From positions 129,949,027 to 130,013,026 of the forward strand of contig OY757013.1 of assembly GCA_963580285.1 (NCBI GenBank): a stretch of DNA of 64,000 bases. Direction: 5' to 3'. The translations under genes and the position numbers were made by a program. A model generated the notes under the pieces. The model was not told where the DNA came from, made no database searches, and worked only from the letters and a program-made list of their open reading frames with translations. This document shows positions 54,571 through 64,000 of the stretch, in pieces; position 1 is the first letter of the stretch, and the number at the start of each line of letters is the position of its first letter. This stretch comes from Lucinisca nassula (taxonomy: Eukaryota > Mollusca > Bivalvia > Lucinida > Lucinidae).

Positions 54571-55045
54571 CATTACGATAACACCCATGCGACAGAGTGC
54601 ATTTTCATTACGAAAACACGCCTATACAAATACATTGCCACCTTTAACGTCGAAAAAATGAAAATTCTATGATGAAAAAATGTGATAATTTTCTTATTTC
54701 TGCTCACAGTATAGATTGTGGGCAGCAGTTAGAACCGCCTCATCGAGAAACTCCAGTTTTTCTATATAAAAGCGAGGTTCAAGGGGGTCAAAATTATATA
54801 GGCGTGTTTTCGTGATGTTACACCCAAACAAGGCTACTTCTCTGATGAAAATTCGTGATAGCTTTCTTATTTATACTGCAAACATAGGTTGTTGGTGCTC
54901 GCTAGAACGGCCTCATTGGCGTGGTTCTTACGAGTTCTCACAACATATGTTTTAGAGCAGAAATAAGAGAAAATGTATACCCTGTAAACCCCAGTTTTCT
55001 CTGTATAAAGTGAGGTTTAGGTGTGTCATTTCACGGGCTTGTTGA
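54571..55045 (-). mobile_element. MITE-D split by a MITE-C
   Basis: Left piece CATTACGATAACACCCATGC to GTGCATTTT; right piece from 54818 (CTACTTCTCTGATGAAAATT) with hairpin core TTGTTGGTGCTCGCTAGAAC. The MITE-C at 54606-54817 sits between. Confidence 0.75.
54606..54817. mobile_element. MITE-C inserted in MITE-D
   Basis: Complete ends CATTACGAAAACACGCCTAT and ATAGGCGTGTTTTCGTGATG; the right core arm is deleted as in the 52948 copy. Confidence 0.8.
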
Positions 55046-55424
55046 TTTGATGATAAAAGAAGCAGAGAATCTATAATGGTTATTTTTTACAAAGAACTCA
55101 AACACCTCTTTCGCATTCCTATTCGATGGTATGAGTCTAACTAATACTCTATTCATTGTCCATACACAAATTCATCTTGTACTAAACATTCTATCCCTCA
55201 AGAGACCAACCCTAATACCGGTTATCGATGCTATAAAAATGCTTCGGGCTATTGAGGAATCAAGGCGATAGTGCTCATCAATGTTAGATAAGTAAACCAC
55301 GGAAACATATAAAGCATTTTATTATGAAAAGCAATTGAAACTTCACTCAGGGTATTTCACACACCTTTGAATATATCCACCTCCAGCCCAGAACCTGCTG
55401 ATCCAAAGTAACAACTTGGCTATC
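55046..55424. other. No gene seen
   Basis: Unassigned. Confidence 0.35.
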
Positions 55425-55925
55425 GGAGTCTAACTGTTGGTTTTCTTTTGCGCCGGCATTTCAGTGGTTTCTTGCTGTCGAGTCCTCACCGTTGTTTCAT
55501 CTCTGTGGTTGTTTGATATTTAGTGTTCACGGATATGTTGCACTGAAGAGTTAGGAGGCCTTCATGCGGACTTAACAAATTATTTGTCTAAATCGCGACG
55601 GATGTAAGGGCGAGGATTGTGGCCACGTAAAATCGATTTAAGCCCCCAAGTGGAATTCGTTTCCGCTGACCGTTCAAAGGCGGTTTTCTGTCGCGATTTA
55701 TTTTTGTTATGTTTTGTTTTTGGGTATTTGTGCCGCTTATATTTTATTTGGATAGACTTTTGGCTATTTTGTGTGCAAGTAACTGTACTTTTGGCTTTTC
55801 GCTATTGATGTTTCCATTAGGGTCTGTTGTTTCATGTCTTTGGTTCTTTCCCTTTTGGTGTCTCTGATGGGAGCTGTGGGTTAATTGTATCGATTCCTGA
55901 TCATTGCCTCCACCTCTATTTTTAT
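55425..55925 (+). mobile_element. RT-A 3' copy
   Basis: From TCGGAGTCTAACTGTTGG to CATTGCCTCCACCTCTATTT, nearly the whole 3' region. Confidence 0.85.
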
Positions 55926-55974
55926 ACCGCCAGTATTTTTACACATATTCAAGCCGACTTGGGTCCAGACTGTA

Positions 55975-56262
55975 GGATTGGAGCTTAGTAAAACCCATTT
56001 AAGCCCCCCCCCCCCATCTCCCAGTGGAATTTGTTTCACTGACCGTTCCAAAGCGGTCCTTCTGTCGCGGTTAATTTTTCGTCATGGTTTGTCTTTGCGT
56101 GTGTGTTTCGCTTATATTATTTTGTTTTGGATAGCCAGTTGGCCATTTTGTGGGAAAGTAACTAGCATTTTGGCTTTCCACTATTGATGTTTCCATAAGG
56201 GTCTAGTTATAGCTGTGGGCTATCGATTCCTTATTATTGCCTTCACTTCTATTTTTCAAGTC
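55975..56262 (+). mobile_element. RT-A 3' end, second tandem copy
   Basis: Starts at AAACCCATTTAAGC with a 12-base C-tract (56004-56015) and ends TTGCCTTCACTTCTATTTTT; same orientation as the previous copy. Confidence 0.8.
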
Positions 56263-56469
56263 TCAACTAAAACTCCAGCACTTCCCAAACAGCACACACT
56301 ATGCTTGCACGACACAGATTATGCTTTTGGAAGTCAGTAATCTAGGTACAGACTAACCAAGACTGATTTGTCCCGAGACCCTCATAACAGACGGCGGTTT
56401 GAACGCATGATGAACAAATAAGCCACACCACTTACCACCATCATTTTGAAACCTTTGTTTCATCCTCAT

Positions 56470-56551
56470 TTTTTTCGATATAAAACGATTGGTAACAACA
56501 TAAAGTTATACGATAGACTGCATGCATGGTAGTTAACCCAATCTGTGATTA
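56470..56551 (+). pseudogene. RT-A RT C-terminal scrap
   Basis: TACGATAGACTGCATGCATG and GTAGTTAACCCAATC encode the RQTACMVVNPI block of RT-A. Confidence 0.65.
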
Positions 56552-57164
56552 GTTTTCGGATGTTCTTAGTTGACGCTCAAGCAGGCACAAAACGTGTATA
56601 CAGTGTCAAATCAACGCCGATACAATGCCATGAAGTTGTGTCGATGCTCATGCCTGCGTGCCAGCACAGCTATAATACAGTCGTGTCAGGCAGTATTAAC
56701 AGCCTTTGAATTTCCCGTCAAACGAAAAATCAAAAGCGAAGACGTCAACCAGACGGCACAGATGTTGATACGCATGCTCGATGACCTTTTTGCTCGGTGC
56801 GGCCCATATACAGATATAACTGTTGGTCTTACCTCACTCTGAAATAATTTAAGATGTCAATGTATGGGTCTTTTTTTAGGGCTACTACGTTTATATAGCA
56901 TGTCTGTACATTTTAGAATTTTGCATCTTCCGAAGCCAGTTAGTCGAACCAAAATTATCTTTGTTTACAAAGGTATGGCCATGCAGTATAATGTATTATC
57001 ATATGACGTCGTTGATAAGCAGTTGATAACGCCGTGTAGTAAAAATCGTATGACCACACGTGTAAAAACACTTTGGCGGGATTAAGTAACGTCATGACGA
57101 CGTCCATGTCAACAATGCATTTTTCGCAGAAAATTGTTAAATTTAAAGGCGATAAAATCCAATT
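56552..57164. other. Unassigned; one 90-residue frame
   Basis: The frame 56570-56842 (contains FEFPVKRKIKSEDVNQ and MLIRMLDDLFARCG) is not recognised. It has no repeat match in this window, so it is the least repeat-like frame here, but nothing else supports it. The stretch near 57080-57110 has AACGTCATGACGACGTCC, CRE-like. Confidence 0.3.
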
Positions 57165-57295
57165 TAAAGTAGTCATATGATAAAGAGAATCTTACACTCG
57201 TGGTCATTTCATATGAAATTTATGAAACTCGCCGAAGGCTCGTTTCATAAATTTCATATGAAACGACCACTCATGTAAGATCCCCTATTAATGAT
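57165..57295. mobile_element. G hairpin element copy 2
   Basis: GAATCTTACACTCGTGGTCA mirrors GACCACTCATGTAAGATCC. Inner arms TTTCATATGAAATTTATGAA and TTCATAAATTTCATATGAAA are perfect around CTCGCCGAAGGCTCG. Confidence 0.8.
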
Positions 57296-57387
57296 ATAGC
57301 TTACTGAAATCATTGTTCCTGAAAGTTTGCCAAAAGAATATTGCGGATAGTACCAATCTCGATCAGTACTGTTTTATCACTGGAGAT

Positions 57388-57534
57388 ATACAGGGCTAAT
57401 CGTTACCGCACTCTTTGCGTTAATTGCCGAAAGTAACTTTTAGGTAATTTATAGATTCAAATATACAGGGCTTATCGTTACCGCAAAAATTACGTTAATT
57501 GCCGGAAGTAACTTTTAGGTAATTTATAGATTCA
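57388..57534 (+). repeat. Tandem duplication, 75 bp
   Basis: ATACAGGGCTAATCGTTACC and ATACAGGGCTTATCGTTACC start two direct copies at 57388 and 57463. Both end GTAATTTATAGATTCA. Confidence 0.85.
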
Positions 57535-57689
57535 TAGAACGACAAATCTGGAATCTTATAGGTACTTCTTTAATCCAAATTTCTTGTAAATATCATGTTT
57601 ACAGACTTCTTTTAATCTCTAACCAAGTATCCAATAATCTTCTATTTTGTAGTTTACTAGTATTAACATAATATTTACGACCTGTAAAT

Positions 57690-57970
57690 ATGTTATGGTT
57701 AATTTTCTTGATTCTTCCTTAAAGAAAGACGTAAAAATACATATGTTCTCGAATAGTCCTTTGAAAGCAAGGAATACACAACAAAACTGGAAAATATGGA
57801 GTCTACATGCTTTCTGGGCCAGACTAGCTAGTTTATGCCATTTAGACCTCATCAGTGACCCTCAAATAAATTCAAAATTCCACAATGGAATCAATAATCA
57901 CAAAGGACAAGAAAATATAAACTACACTATGATGTAGGGCAGAGAGACTTTTACGGCCGCCACACATAGC
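57690..57970 (-). mobile_element. Orphan H ribozyme monomer
   Basis: GAAAGCAAGGAATACACAAC, GGGCCAGACTAGCTAG and AAACTACACTATGATGTAGGG align along the whole 261 bp array unit. Short flanks on either side are not part of the array. Confidence 0.8.
57816..57862 (-). ncRNA. Decayed hammerhead ribozyme
   Basis: CTGATGA, GTC and stem I (GGGTCA/TGGCCC) are intact, but GAAA reads TAAA and the 3' side of stem II reads GGCA. Confidence 0.6.
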
Positions 57971-58485
57971 ATTATTAGGTCACCAAGTGGGGTGAAAGTA
58001 AGGATCAGGAAAACAAAATCTTATACATAATAGCTGATGATACCAATCTCAGCTCTAAACAGCCTGTTGAAGATAGAGCAAGACTGGTTTGAAGGAGAAA
58101 ACGACGTTGGTGATGCCTTAACCCTAGCTGTGCGCTGAGGACGTTTCTGTTCGGCTTCAGCTGGGTCAAAACGAGAGGGGTGGACTCTTTGCGCCTGTCC
58201 CTCACTCTAATCCAGATCACAACGCATATTTGATCTCAACCATAATTGTGTTATATGCCGGCTAAGCAGACTCAATTCTTATGTACAAGTGTGCGTGTGT
58301 TTGGATGATAAACATTCATGTATTTGTGCAGAAGTAATTCCAGTGCTTTCACATACTTTCTGTTGATGTTTTCGTTACTTTTCCTTTTTGCAATGCCGGT
58401 TTTGGCAGCATTTTTTCTCGATCGTCGATTTCTGTCCGTACTATGTATTTTGATATGACGAATTTAAACAAAAAATCAAAAACAT
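57971..58485. other. No gene seen
   Basis: The 71-residue reverse frame (58005-58220) shows no features. Confidence 0.35.
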
Positions 58486-58765
58486 CACGAGAACAAGTCA
58501 TTGAAATGAACATCCCCAAACCCCCACTTTATATAGAGAAAACTGGGGTTTACAGTGGTACACATCATTATTGTTTTCAGCTCCTAGACATAGGTTATGG
58601 GTAATCGTTAGAACCGCCTCCATAAGGTTATTCAAATGAGCACCACATCCTATTTTTGTAGTACAAATAAGAAAATAGCACGGATAATCTTCCGAAAATT
58701 GGCAATTTTAGAGATGTTAAAAAAGCATTATATCGCACGGGTGTGTTATAGTAATTGTACAACTG
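58486..58765 (+). mobile_element. MITE-D, near complete
   Basis: Starts CATCACGAGAACAAGTC and ends GGGTGTGTTATAGTAATT. The core is GGTAATCGTTAGAACCGCC with a mutated right arm. TATATAGAGAAAACTGGGGT is present. Confidence 0.8.
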
Positions 58766-58959
58766 TTACGAATTGAATAATTAGTCACATGTTGCTGTTA
58801 AGACATACAGGTCAAAATGAAGGAAAGAGGTAAAACGTATCATAAACGATAGATCCGTCCGCTTGAACGTTCTTTACGCATGCAAATGTATTCCAGTGTA
58901 TCGCAAAGGGTCTTGCCGTCATTTTTAAATTCGTAAAATTCCATAAAGCTGCAGTGGAG
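58766..58959. other. No gene seen
   Basis: Unassigned. Confidence 0.3.
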
Positions 58960-59107
58960 TCTTCAAATGTCATTTTGGCTTTCCGCTATTGATGTTTCCA
59001 TTAGGGTCTGTTGTTTCATGTTTGTGTTTCTTCCCCTTTGGTGTCTCTGATGGGAGCTGTGGGTTAATTGAATCGATTTCTGATCATTGCATTCACTTCT
59101 ATTTTGT
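58960..59107 (+). mobile_element. RT-A 3' end, short
   Basis: From TCATTTTGGCTTTCCGCTAT to CATTCACTTCTATTTTG. Confidence 0.8.
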
Positions 59108-59300
59108 AGAGAGAAAAAAACACTCGTTTCCGCCTCATTTTTCTGTTATGCGACACATTTCTATTTAAGAAATAATAGTAATTTTTAACGTTGATTGAAT
59201 AATAAACACCATCGGGTCACGAGCAAACACTTAAATTTTGCTTCTAATCCGATATTGCTTACACTTCAATGACCGTTTAATATATATATTAACTTTATTA

Positions 59301-59570
59301 TAGTAGTCGCAGCTAAGATTGACAAGGCGGAGCTATCATGTGCTCCTGCCTTCGGAATGTTACACTAACAAAAAGGTAAGCGAAGTCATCCGATCGTGTG
59401 AATTCAACTGTAACACAAACAAAGTTGTGGTGTATATGGCTATTTTGTCCGCTTGCAGAAAGCATGCGAAATTCACTCTGTCGAATCTTCTGGTGAATTC
59501 ATCGAATTTGATATATTATATTGACAGCAGCTGAATAGCTCCGCCTAGTCGATGTTATCCGCGACTACTA
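59301..59570. mobile_element. TA-flanked MITE with ~36 bp ends
   Basis: Left end TAGTAGTCGCAGCTAAGATT... and right end, as reverse complement, TAGTAGTCGCGGATAACATC.... Both run into GGCGGAGCTAT. If TA is the target duplication, the element starts GTAGTCGC. 270 bp, no coding. Confidence 0.7.
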
Positions 59571-59999
59571 GTGTTACATTTACCTCAGCTTGAGAGCAAA
59601 GATCTGAACAATAAAAATTGCAGACAGTTTTCTTATCGACGGCGCAAAAGGGTCATTCACTATAAACCTCGCAACCTTCCAATAATATTGGAGAGAGGTA
59701 TAGTTTGACGTCACTTAACAATTATATGACGTTCTGAGAGTATATTTGTCGACGGAGAAATAAATAGCATTGCGTTCAAATAGTTAACGTCAATGTTTTG
59801 TTTTTTTCCTATTAATGCATTGTGAATGAAAATATTTAAATGTTCTTTAAAAACAATATGATATTCTGAATGTGTGCGCCGTCGTGCGTTTACCATTGCA
59901 ATTTATTAAATATACACACATTAAATACGGAGGCATAACGAAAGGGTCAAACAAATACTTGTTTGAACTACAGTAAAAGTGAGGGCGAGGGTTTGGGAA
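59571..59999. other. No gene seen
   Basis: Two CRE-like TGACGT strings (59708, 59729); otherwise AT-rich. Confidence 0.35.
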
Positions 60000-60985
60000 A
60001 TAGAAGTGAAGGCAATGATTAGGAATCGATACAATTAATCCACAGTTCCCATCCGAGACACCAAAAGGACCGAAACACAAACACGAAATTACTAGACCCT
60101 AATGGAAACAGTCACTTACCCACAAAATGGCCAATTGGCTATCCAAAACAAAAATATAAGCGAATCGCACACTAAAAGACAAACGACAACAAAATAAACC
60201 GCGACAGAAGGACCGCCTTGGAACGATCAGTGAAACGAATTCAAACCGGGCAGAGGGGGGGGGGGGGGGGGCTTAAATCGATTTTACGCGGCCGCAATCC
60301 TCGCCCTTACTTTCGTTGCGATTTAGACAAATAATTTGTTCAGTCCGCGGGTCGGCCTTCTAACCAATCAGTGCAACATCTCCGAGAATACAAACATCAA
60401 ACAACCACCGACATGGAACAACGCTGAGGATTAGACGGCAAGATACGACTGAAATGCTGGAGCAAAAGAAAACCAACAATTAGACTCCGATGGGCCCGAC
60501 CAGAAACCAGAGCATCATGCACCAACCAACATTACACACAATTAAATTCTTTATATTTCTTAGTAAGTCTTTACGCTGGAAACGTCATATACTATGTGGA
60601 CTGACCCATCGGCGTGCAGTTAAAGATGGAAGCAAAGTTGTCAACCGTGATTGGGTTGACAACCATGTATGCAGTCCGTCGTATAACATTTATGTTGTTC
60701 CCAATCTTTTATATCGAAGAATGGTTATACGAAAATGGGTGCTGAAGCCATTGCAATTATACTTTTTTCTGTATATACTAAGTCACAATAAAATTCGATT
60801 TCCGATAGACCTTGAAAGAAAGAAAAGTTACAATCTGAAAATCAAAATCATCGCGATCATAAAAATGTTGCAGGAAACAAACCCATCTACAACAGATAGA
60901 TGCAAATCCATAAACGGGGCCTCGATATCAGAAGACTTTGCTTTATTTAACTCATGTTCTTGGGGGTAAATTTGACTGAATCACG
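60000..60985 (-). mobile_element. RT-A copy with internal RT deletion
   Basis: Complete 3' region including a 17-base G-tract (60255-60271), the RT stop and C-terminus. Then GATAGACCTT joins directly to GAAAGAAAAG, dropping about 250 bp of RT. It ends at GGTAAATTTGACTGAATC, where the LINE begins. Confidence 0.8.
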
Positions 60986-60989
60986 CAGA

Positions 60990-62127
60990 GTTAACAATCA
61001 GAATCAGAATTGTTACTGGTGACACGTCAAATGACATTCATACACCAGGACCTGTGATGTGGGAAGTTAGTCCCTAGCTCTAACCAAAGAGGTAAATTTA
61101 GCTACACAATCATCAGCACCTTCAGCTGTCGAAATAATCGAATTGGGAAGGGCATTCCAATCTCTAATGGTTCTGGGGAAGAACGACTCTTTATAAATGT
61201 CAGTTCCTTGCGCTAAGGGTCTGAAACGCCAACGAATGGTGATTTCTAAAGTGTCTAGCATGGGGAACAAGGTTAGCTGCTGGATTGCTGGCAGCACCCT
61301 TTAGACCTTTGTATAAAAGGATTAGCCTACTGTCTTTTCTCCTTTTCTTGAGAGACTCCCATTTTAATTTTCCTAGTATTCCAGTCATGCTCCCAGTTTC
61401 AAAGCAGTAATTGCCTGTTACAAATCTAGCATCTCTATTCTGAACTTTCTCAATTTGATCGTTAAGGACTACTGCACTGGGGTCCCAGATACAACTACCA
61501 TATTCCAAGATTGGGCGAACAAGACCTTTATATGCTGCCTCTTTTACATCCTGAGGGCACTGATGAAGATTTCGCCGCAGGAAACCAAGTGTTCTATTTG
61601 CCTTAGTACACATGTTGCTAATATGAGTATTCCATCTCAAGTTGTGTGAGATTGTCACTCCAAGGTATTTAATGGAGTCCACATTCTCGAGGACCATTCC
61701 CTCTAAGGTGTAAGAAGCCTCAACTTTATTAGATCTCTTCCTAGTTATCTGCATAATATTGCATTTAACTGGCTGAAATCTCATGCCCCATTTCCGTGCC
61801 CAACACCCTAATCTATCTATGTCAGCCTGAAGTTTCAATGAGTCATCTGTATCTCTAATTTCCCGGTAACAAACACAGTCATCTGCGAACAGTCTTATTT
61901 CTGAGTCGATGTCAGTGGAAATATCATTGATATACAGGGAGAACAAAAGTGGACCAAGAACGGTCCCTTGCGGGACTCCAGACAAAACTGGAGCCCACTC
62001 CGAAGATTCACCATTAACAACAACCCGCTGTTTTCTGTAGCAAAGAAAGGAATCTATCCATTTGAGGGTCTTTCCCCTAATTCCATAACCAAATAACTTA
62101 GATTTAAGTAGTTCATGAGTAGTCCTT
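60990..62127 (-). mobile_element. 5'-truncated LINE (Jockey/CR1 group)
   Basis: A non-LTR element in minus orientation. The 3' tail has ATTCTGATTCTGATTG repeats (about 61000-61015), then the RT gene. The 5' end is lost at the codon pair HE of the VPHELLKSKL block, and the sequence passes into the ribozyme satellite. It abuts an RT-A copy on the other side. Confidence 0.85.
61067..62127 (-). pseudogene. LINE reverse transcriptase, truncated and frameshifted
   Basis: The minus-strand frame has HELLKSKLFGYGIRGKTLKW, SGVPQGTVLGPLLFSLYIND (RT motif B), LFADDCVCYREI (catalytic ADD), IKYLGVTISHNL (motif D), KANRTLGFLRRNL and ILEYGSCIWDP. Palm motif A (F.KAFD) is missing through the 5' truncation. 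A single frameshift near 61230 separates FQTLSARN from the C-terminal TDIYKESFFPRTIRDWNALP, which ends AKFTSLVRARD with its stop at 61067. The damage is small, so the insertion is relatively young. An upstream Met at 62168 lies in satellite sequence and is not the true start. Confidence 0.88.
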
Positions 62128-62201
62128 TCTATAAAAGGGTTATTCTTTGGAAGCAAGGAATAAACCACAGAACTTAAAAATATGGAGTATGCATATTTTC
62201 T

Positions 62202-62248
62202 AGCCCAGACTAGCTAATTTCGGCCAATTAGGCCTCATCAGTGACCCT
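62202..62248 (-). ncRNA. Hammerhead ribozyme, array unit 1
   Basis: CTGATGA, GGCC/GGCC stem II, GAAA and GTC intact. Stem I is weakened (GGGTCA against TGGGCT). Stem III is ATTAG/CTAGT with one G-U. Confidence 0.75.
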
Positions 62249-62463
62249 CAAATATTTTCGAAATTCAACCATGGAATCAATGATCCCAAAGGACAAGAAA
62301 ATATAAACTACACTATGATGTAGAACAGGGAGACCTTTAACGGCCGCCACACATTCCGAGACACCAGCTGTAGTGACGTTAAATATGTTCTATAAAAAGG
62401 GTTATCCTTTGGAAGCAAGGAATACACCACAGAACAGAAAAATATGGAGAGTGCATATTTTCT

Positions 62464-62510
62464 GGACCAGACTAGCTAGTTACGGCCAATTAGGCCTCAT
62501 CTGTGACCCT
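62464..62510 (-). ncRNA. Hammerhead ribozyme, unit 2, inactive
   Basis: The core reads CAGATGA and GTAA where CTGATGA and GAAA belong. Confidence 0.7.
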
Positions 62511-62724
62511 CAAATATTTTAAAAATTCAACAACGGAATCAATGATCCCAAAGGACAGGAAAATATAAACTACACTATGATGTAGGGCAGGGAGACTCTT
62601 TACGGCCGCCACACATTACCAGACACTAGCTTTAGTGACGTTAAATATGTTCTATAAAAGGGTTATCCTTTGGAAGCAAGGAATTCACCACATAACTTAA
62701 GAATATGGAGTGTGCATATTTTCT

Positions 62725-62771
62725 GGGCCAGACTAGCTAGTTTCGGCCAATTAGGCCTCATCAGTGACACT
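62725..62771 (-). ncRNA. Hammerhead ribozyme, unit 3
   Basis: All core bases intact; stem III ACTAG/CTAGT. Stem I has one mismatch (GTGTCA/TGGCCC). Confidence 0.8.
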
Positions 62772-62985
62772 CAAATATTTTCAACATTTAACATTTGAAT
62801 CAATGATCCCAAAAGACAAGAAAATATAAACTTCACTATGATGTAGGGCAGGGACACTTTTTACGGCCACCACACATTCCAAGACACCAGCTGTAGTGAC
62901 GTTAAATATGTTCTTTAAAAGGGTTATCCTATGGAAGCAAGGAATACACCGCAGATCTGAAAAATATACAGTGTGCATATTTACT

Positions 62986-63032
62986 GGGCCAGACTAGCTA
63001 ATTTCGGCCAATTAGGCCTCATCAGTGACCCT
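62986..63032 (-). ncRNA. Hammerhead ribozyme, unit 4, best array copy
   Basis: Stem I GGGTCA/TGGCCC has six pairs with one G-U. CTGATGA, stem II GGCC-TAATT-GGCC, GAAA, stem III ATTAG/CTAGT and GTC follow. Cleavage is expected on the minus strand between positions 62992 and 62991. Confidence 0.88.
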
Positions 63033-63246
63033 CAAATATTTTCAAAATTCAACAATGGAATCAATGATCTCAAAGTACAAGAAAATATAAACTACACTAT
63101 GATGTAGGGCAGGGAGACTTTTTACAGCCGCCACACATTCCCAGACACCAGCTGTCATGACGTTAAATATGTTCTATAAAAGGGTTATCCTTTGGAAGCA
63201 AGGAATACACCACAGAACTGAAAAATATGGAGTATGCCTTTTTTCT

Positions 63247-63293
63247 AGGCTGGACTAGCCAATTTCGGCCAATAAGGTCTCATCAGTGGCCCT
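63247..63293 (-). ncRNA. Hammerhead ribozyme, unit 5, weakened
   Basis: Core bases intact, but stem II is GACC/GGCC (one mismatch) and stem I is disrupted (TCCAGCC after the triplet). Confidence 0.65.
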
Positions 63294-63507
63294 AAAATAT
63301 TTTTAAAATTCAACAATGGAATCAATGATCCCAAAGGACAAGAAAATATAAACTACACTATGATGTAGGGCAGGGAGACTTTAAACGACCGCCAAACATT
63401 CCAAGAAACCAGCTGTAGTGACGTTAAATATGTTCTATAAAAGGGTCATCCTTTGGAAGCAAGGAATACACCACAGAACTGAAAATTATGGAGTGTGCAT
63501 ATTTTCT

Positions 63508-63554
63508 GGTCCAGACTAGCTAGTTTCGGCCAATAAGGCCTCATCAGTGGCCCT
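63508..63554 (-). ncRNA. Hammerhead ribozyme, unit 6
   Basis: Core intact, stem II GGCC-TTATT-GGCC, stem III ACTAG/CTAGT. Stem I is GGGCCA/TGGACC with one mismatch. Confidence 0.8.
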
Positions 63555-63767
63555 CAAATATTTAAAAAATTCAACAACGGAATCAATGTTCCCAAAGGAC
63601 AGGAAAATATAAACTACACTATGATGTAGGACAGGGAGACTCTTTACGGCCGCCACACATTACCAGACACTAGCTGTAGTGACGTTAAATAGTTCTATAA
63701 AAGGGTTATCCTTTGGAAGCAAGGAATACACCACAGAAGTAGAAAATATGGAGTGTGCATATTTTCT

Positions 63768-63814
63768 GGGCCAGACTAGCTAGTTTCGGCCAATTAGGCC
63801 TCATCATTGACACT
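63768..63814 (-). ncRNA. Hammerhead ribozyme, unit 7, inactive
   Basis: CTGATGA reads ATGATGA (the conserved C is lost); the other elements are intact. Confidence 0.7.
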
Positions 63815-64000
63815 CACATATTTTCAACATTCAACAATGGAATCAATGATCCCAAAGGACAAGAAGATATAAACTTCACTATGATGTAGGGCAGGGAGAC
63901 TTTTTACGGCCACCACACATTCCAAGACACCAGTTGTAGTGACGTGTAATATGTTCTTTAAAAGGGTTATCCTATGGAAGCAAGGAATACACCACAGATC

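Larger units (their letters stand above)
62128..64000 (-). repeat. H satellite: 261 bp hammerhead-ribozyme array
   Basis: Seven full units and a partial one. The ribozyme GAC mark on the plus strand lies at 62208, 62470, 62731, 62992, 63253, 63514 and 63774, giving spacings of 262, 261, 261, 261, 261 and 260. Each unit carries CTTTGGAAGCAAGGAATACA, the ribozyme, AACAATGGAATCAATGATCC, AAACTACACTATGATGTAGG, CGGCCGCCACACATTCC and CAGCTGTAGTGACGTTAAAT. The array runs off the right edge. The layout matches animal retrozyme arrays. Confidence 0.92.

Noticed and set aside
61485..62168. Host gene encoded by the 322-residue ORF
   Set aside because: It has standard LINE RT motifs, is 5' truncated and frameshifted; its first Met lies in satellite DNA.

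Overview
The window looks like intergenic DNA from an animal with a very repeat-rich genome, most likely a bivalve mollusc. I infer this from repeat style, not from a database search: elements with hairpin heads, GTCCGTCC-like runs and central tandem repeats, EN-less reverse-transcriptase elements, tRNA-derived SINEs, many palindromic MITEs and tandem hammerhead-ribozyme repeats. I find no convincing intact host gene. Nearly every open reading frame is a shadow of a repeat. The only recognisable protein remnants are reverse transcriptases (two lineages) and one exon-like fragment of an unnamed family.

Family names are local to this report. RT-A is a reverse transcriptase element with a long 3' region, present about 20 times on both strands. 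SINE-B is about 280 bp with a (CAAA)n tail. MITE-C and MITE-D have the hairpin core GTTAGAACCGCCTC/GAGGCGGTTCTAAC. HINE-E has an AGCTCACC head, central tandem repeats and a GGCCCATGGGCC-like tail. F and L have the same kind of architecture with other ends. H and H' are hammerhead-ribozyme repeats. I is a ~165 bp satellite. J is a tRNA-derived SINE. K is an unclassified dispersed repeat. M is a piggyBac-like palindromic element. G is a hairpin element. N is a repeat of GGCGGCCATCTTG blocks.

Layout: 0-3 kb, F repeat, an RT-A 3' end and tRNA-like SINE pieces. 3-6.3 kb, satellite I broken by two ribozyme-element insertions. 7-20.8 kb, stacked RT-A copies, one split by a HINE-E insertion, plus a pogo-like MITE, SINE-B copies and a decayed LINE. 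21-30 kb, RT-A 3' ends, SINE-J, K pair, MITE-C/D and a solo ribozyme repeat. 30-38 kb, an RT-A gene split by a second HINE-E, then a reverse-strand HINE-E and an F element. 39-46 kb, piggyBac-like MITE, L element, MITEs and a ~450 bp-unit HINE-E. 46-53 kb, an RT-A copy split by a 1.45 kb segment with an exon-like ORF, then SINEs, a minisatellite and a HINE-E broken by MITE-C copies. 53-60 kb, hairpins, MITEs and RT-A fragments. 60-64 kb, an RT-A copy joined to a truncated LINE, which abuts a 261 bp hammerhead-ribozyme array running off the right edge.

The most interesting system is the hammerhead ribozyme family. Seven copies lie at exact 261 bp spacing on the minus strand at 62.1-64 kb. A solo copy at 28977-29022 and a full element at 5316-5359 keep the fold despite base changes: stem II is GGCC/GGCC in one lineage and GGCU/AGCC in the other, and stem III is ACUAG/CUAGU against ACUAC/GUAGU. 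This architecture matches animal retrozymes (small tandem repeats with type I hammerheads, thought to be copied through circular RNA by a retroelement's RT). Two RT lineages lie in the same window, and one (the LINE) adjoins the array.
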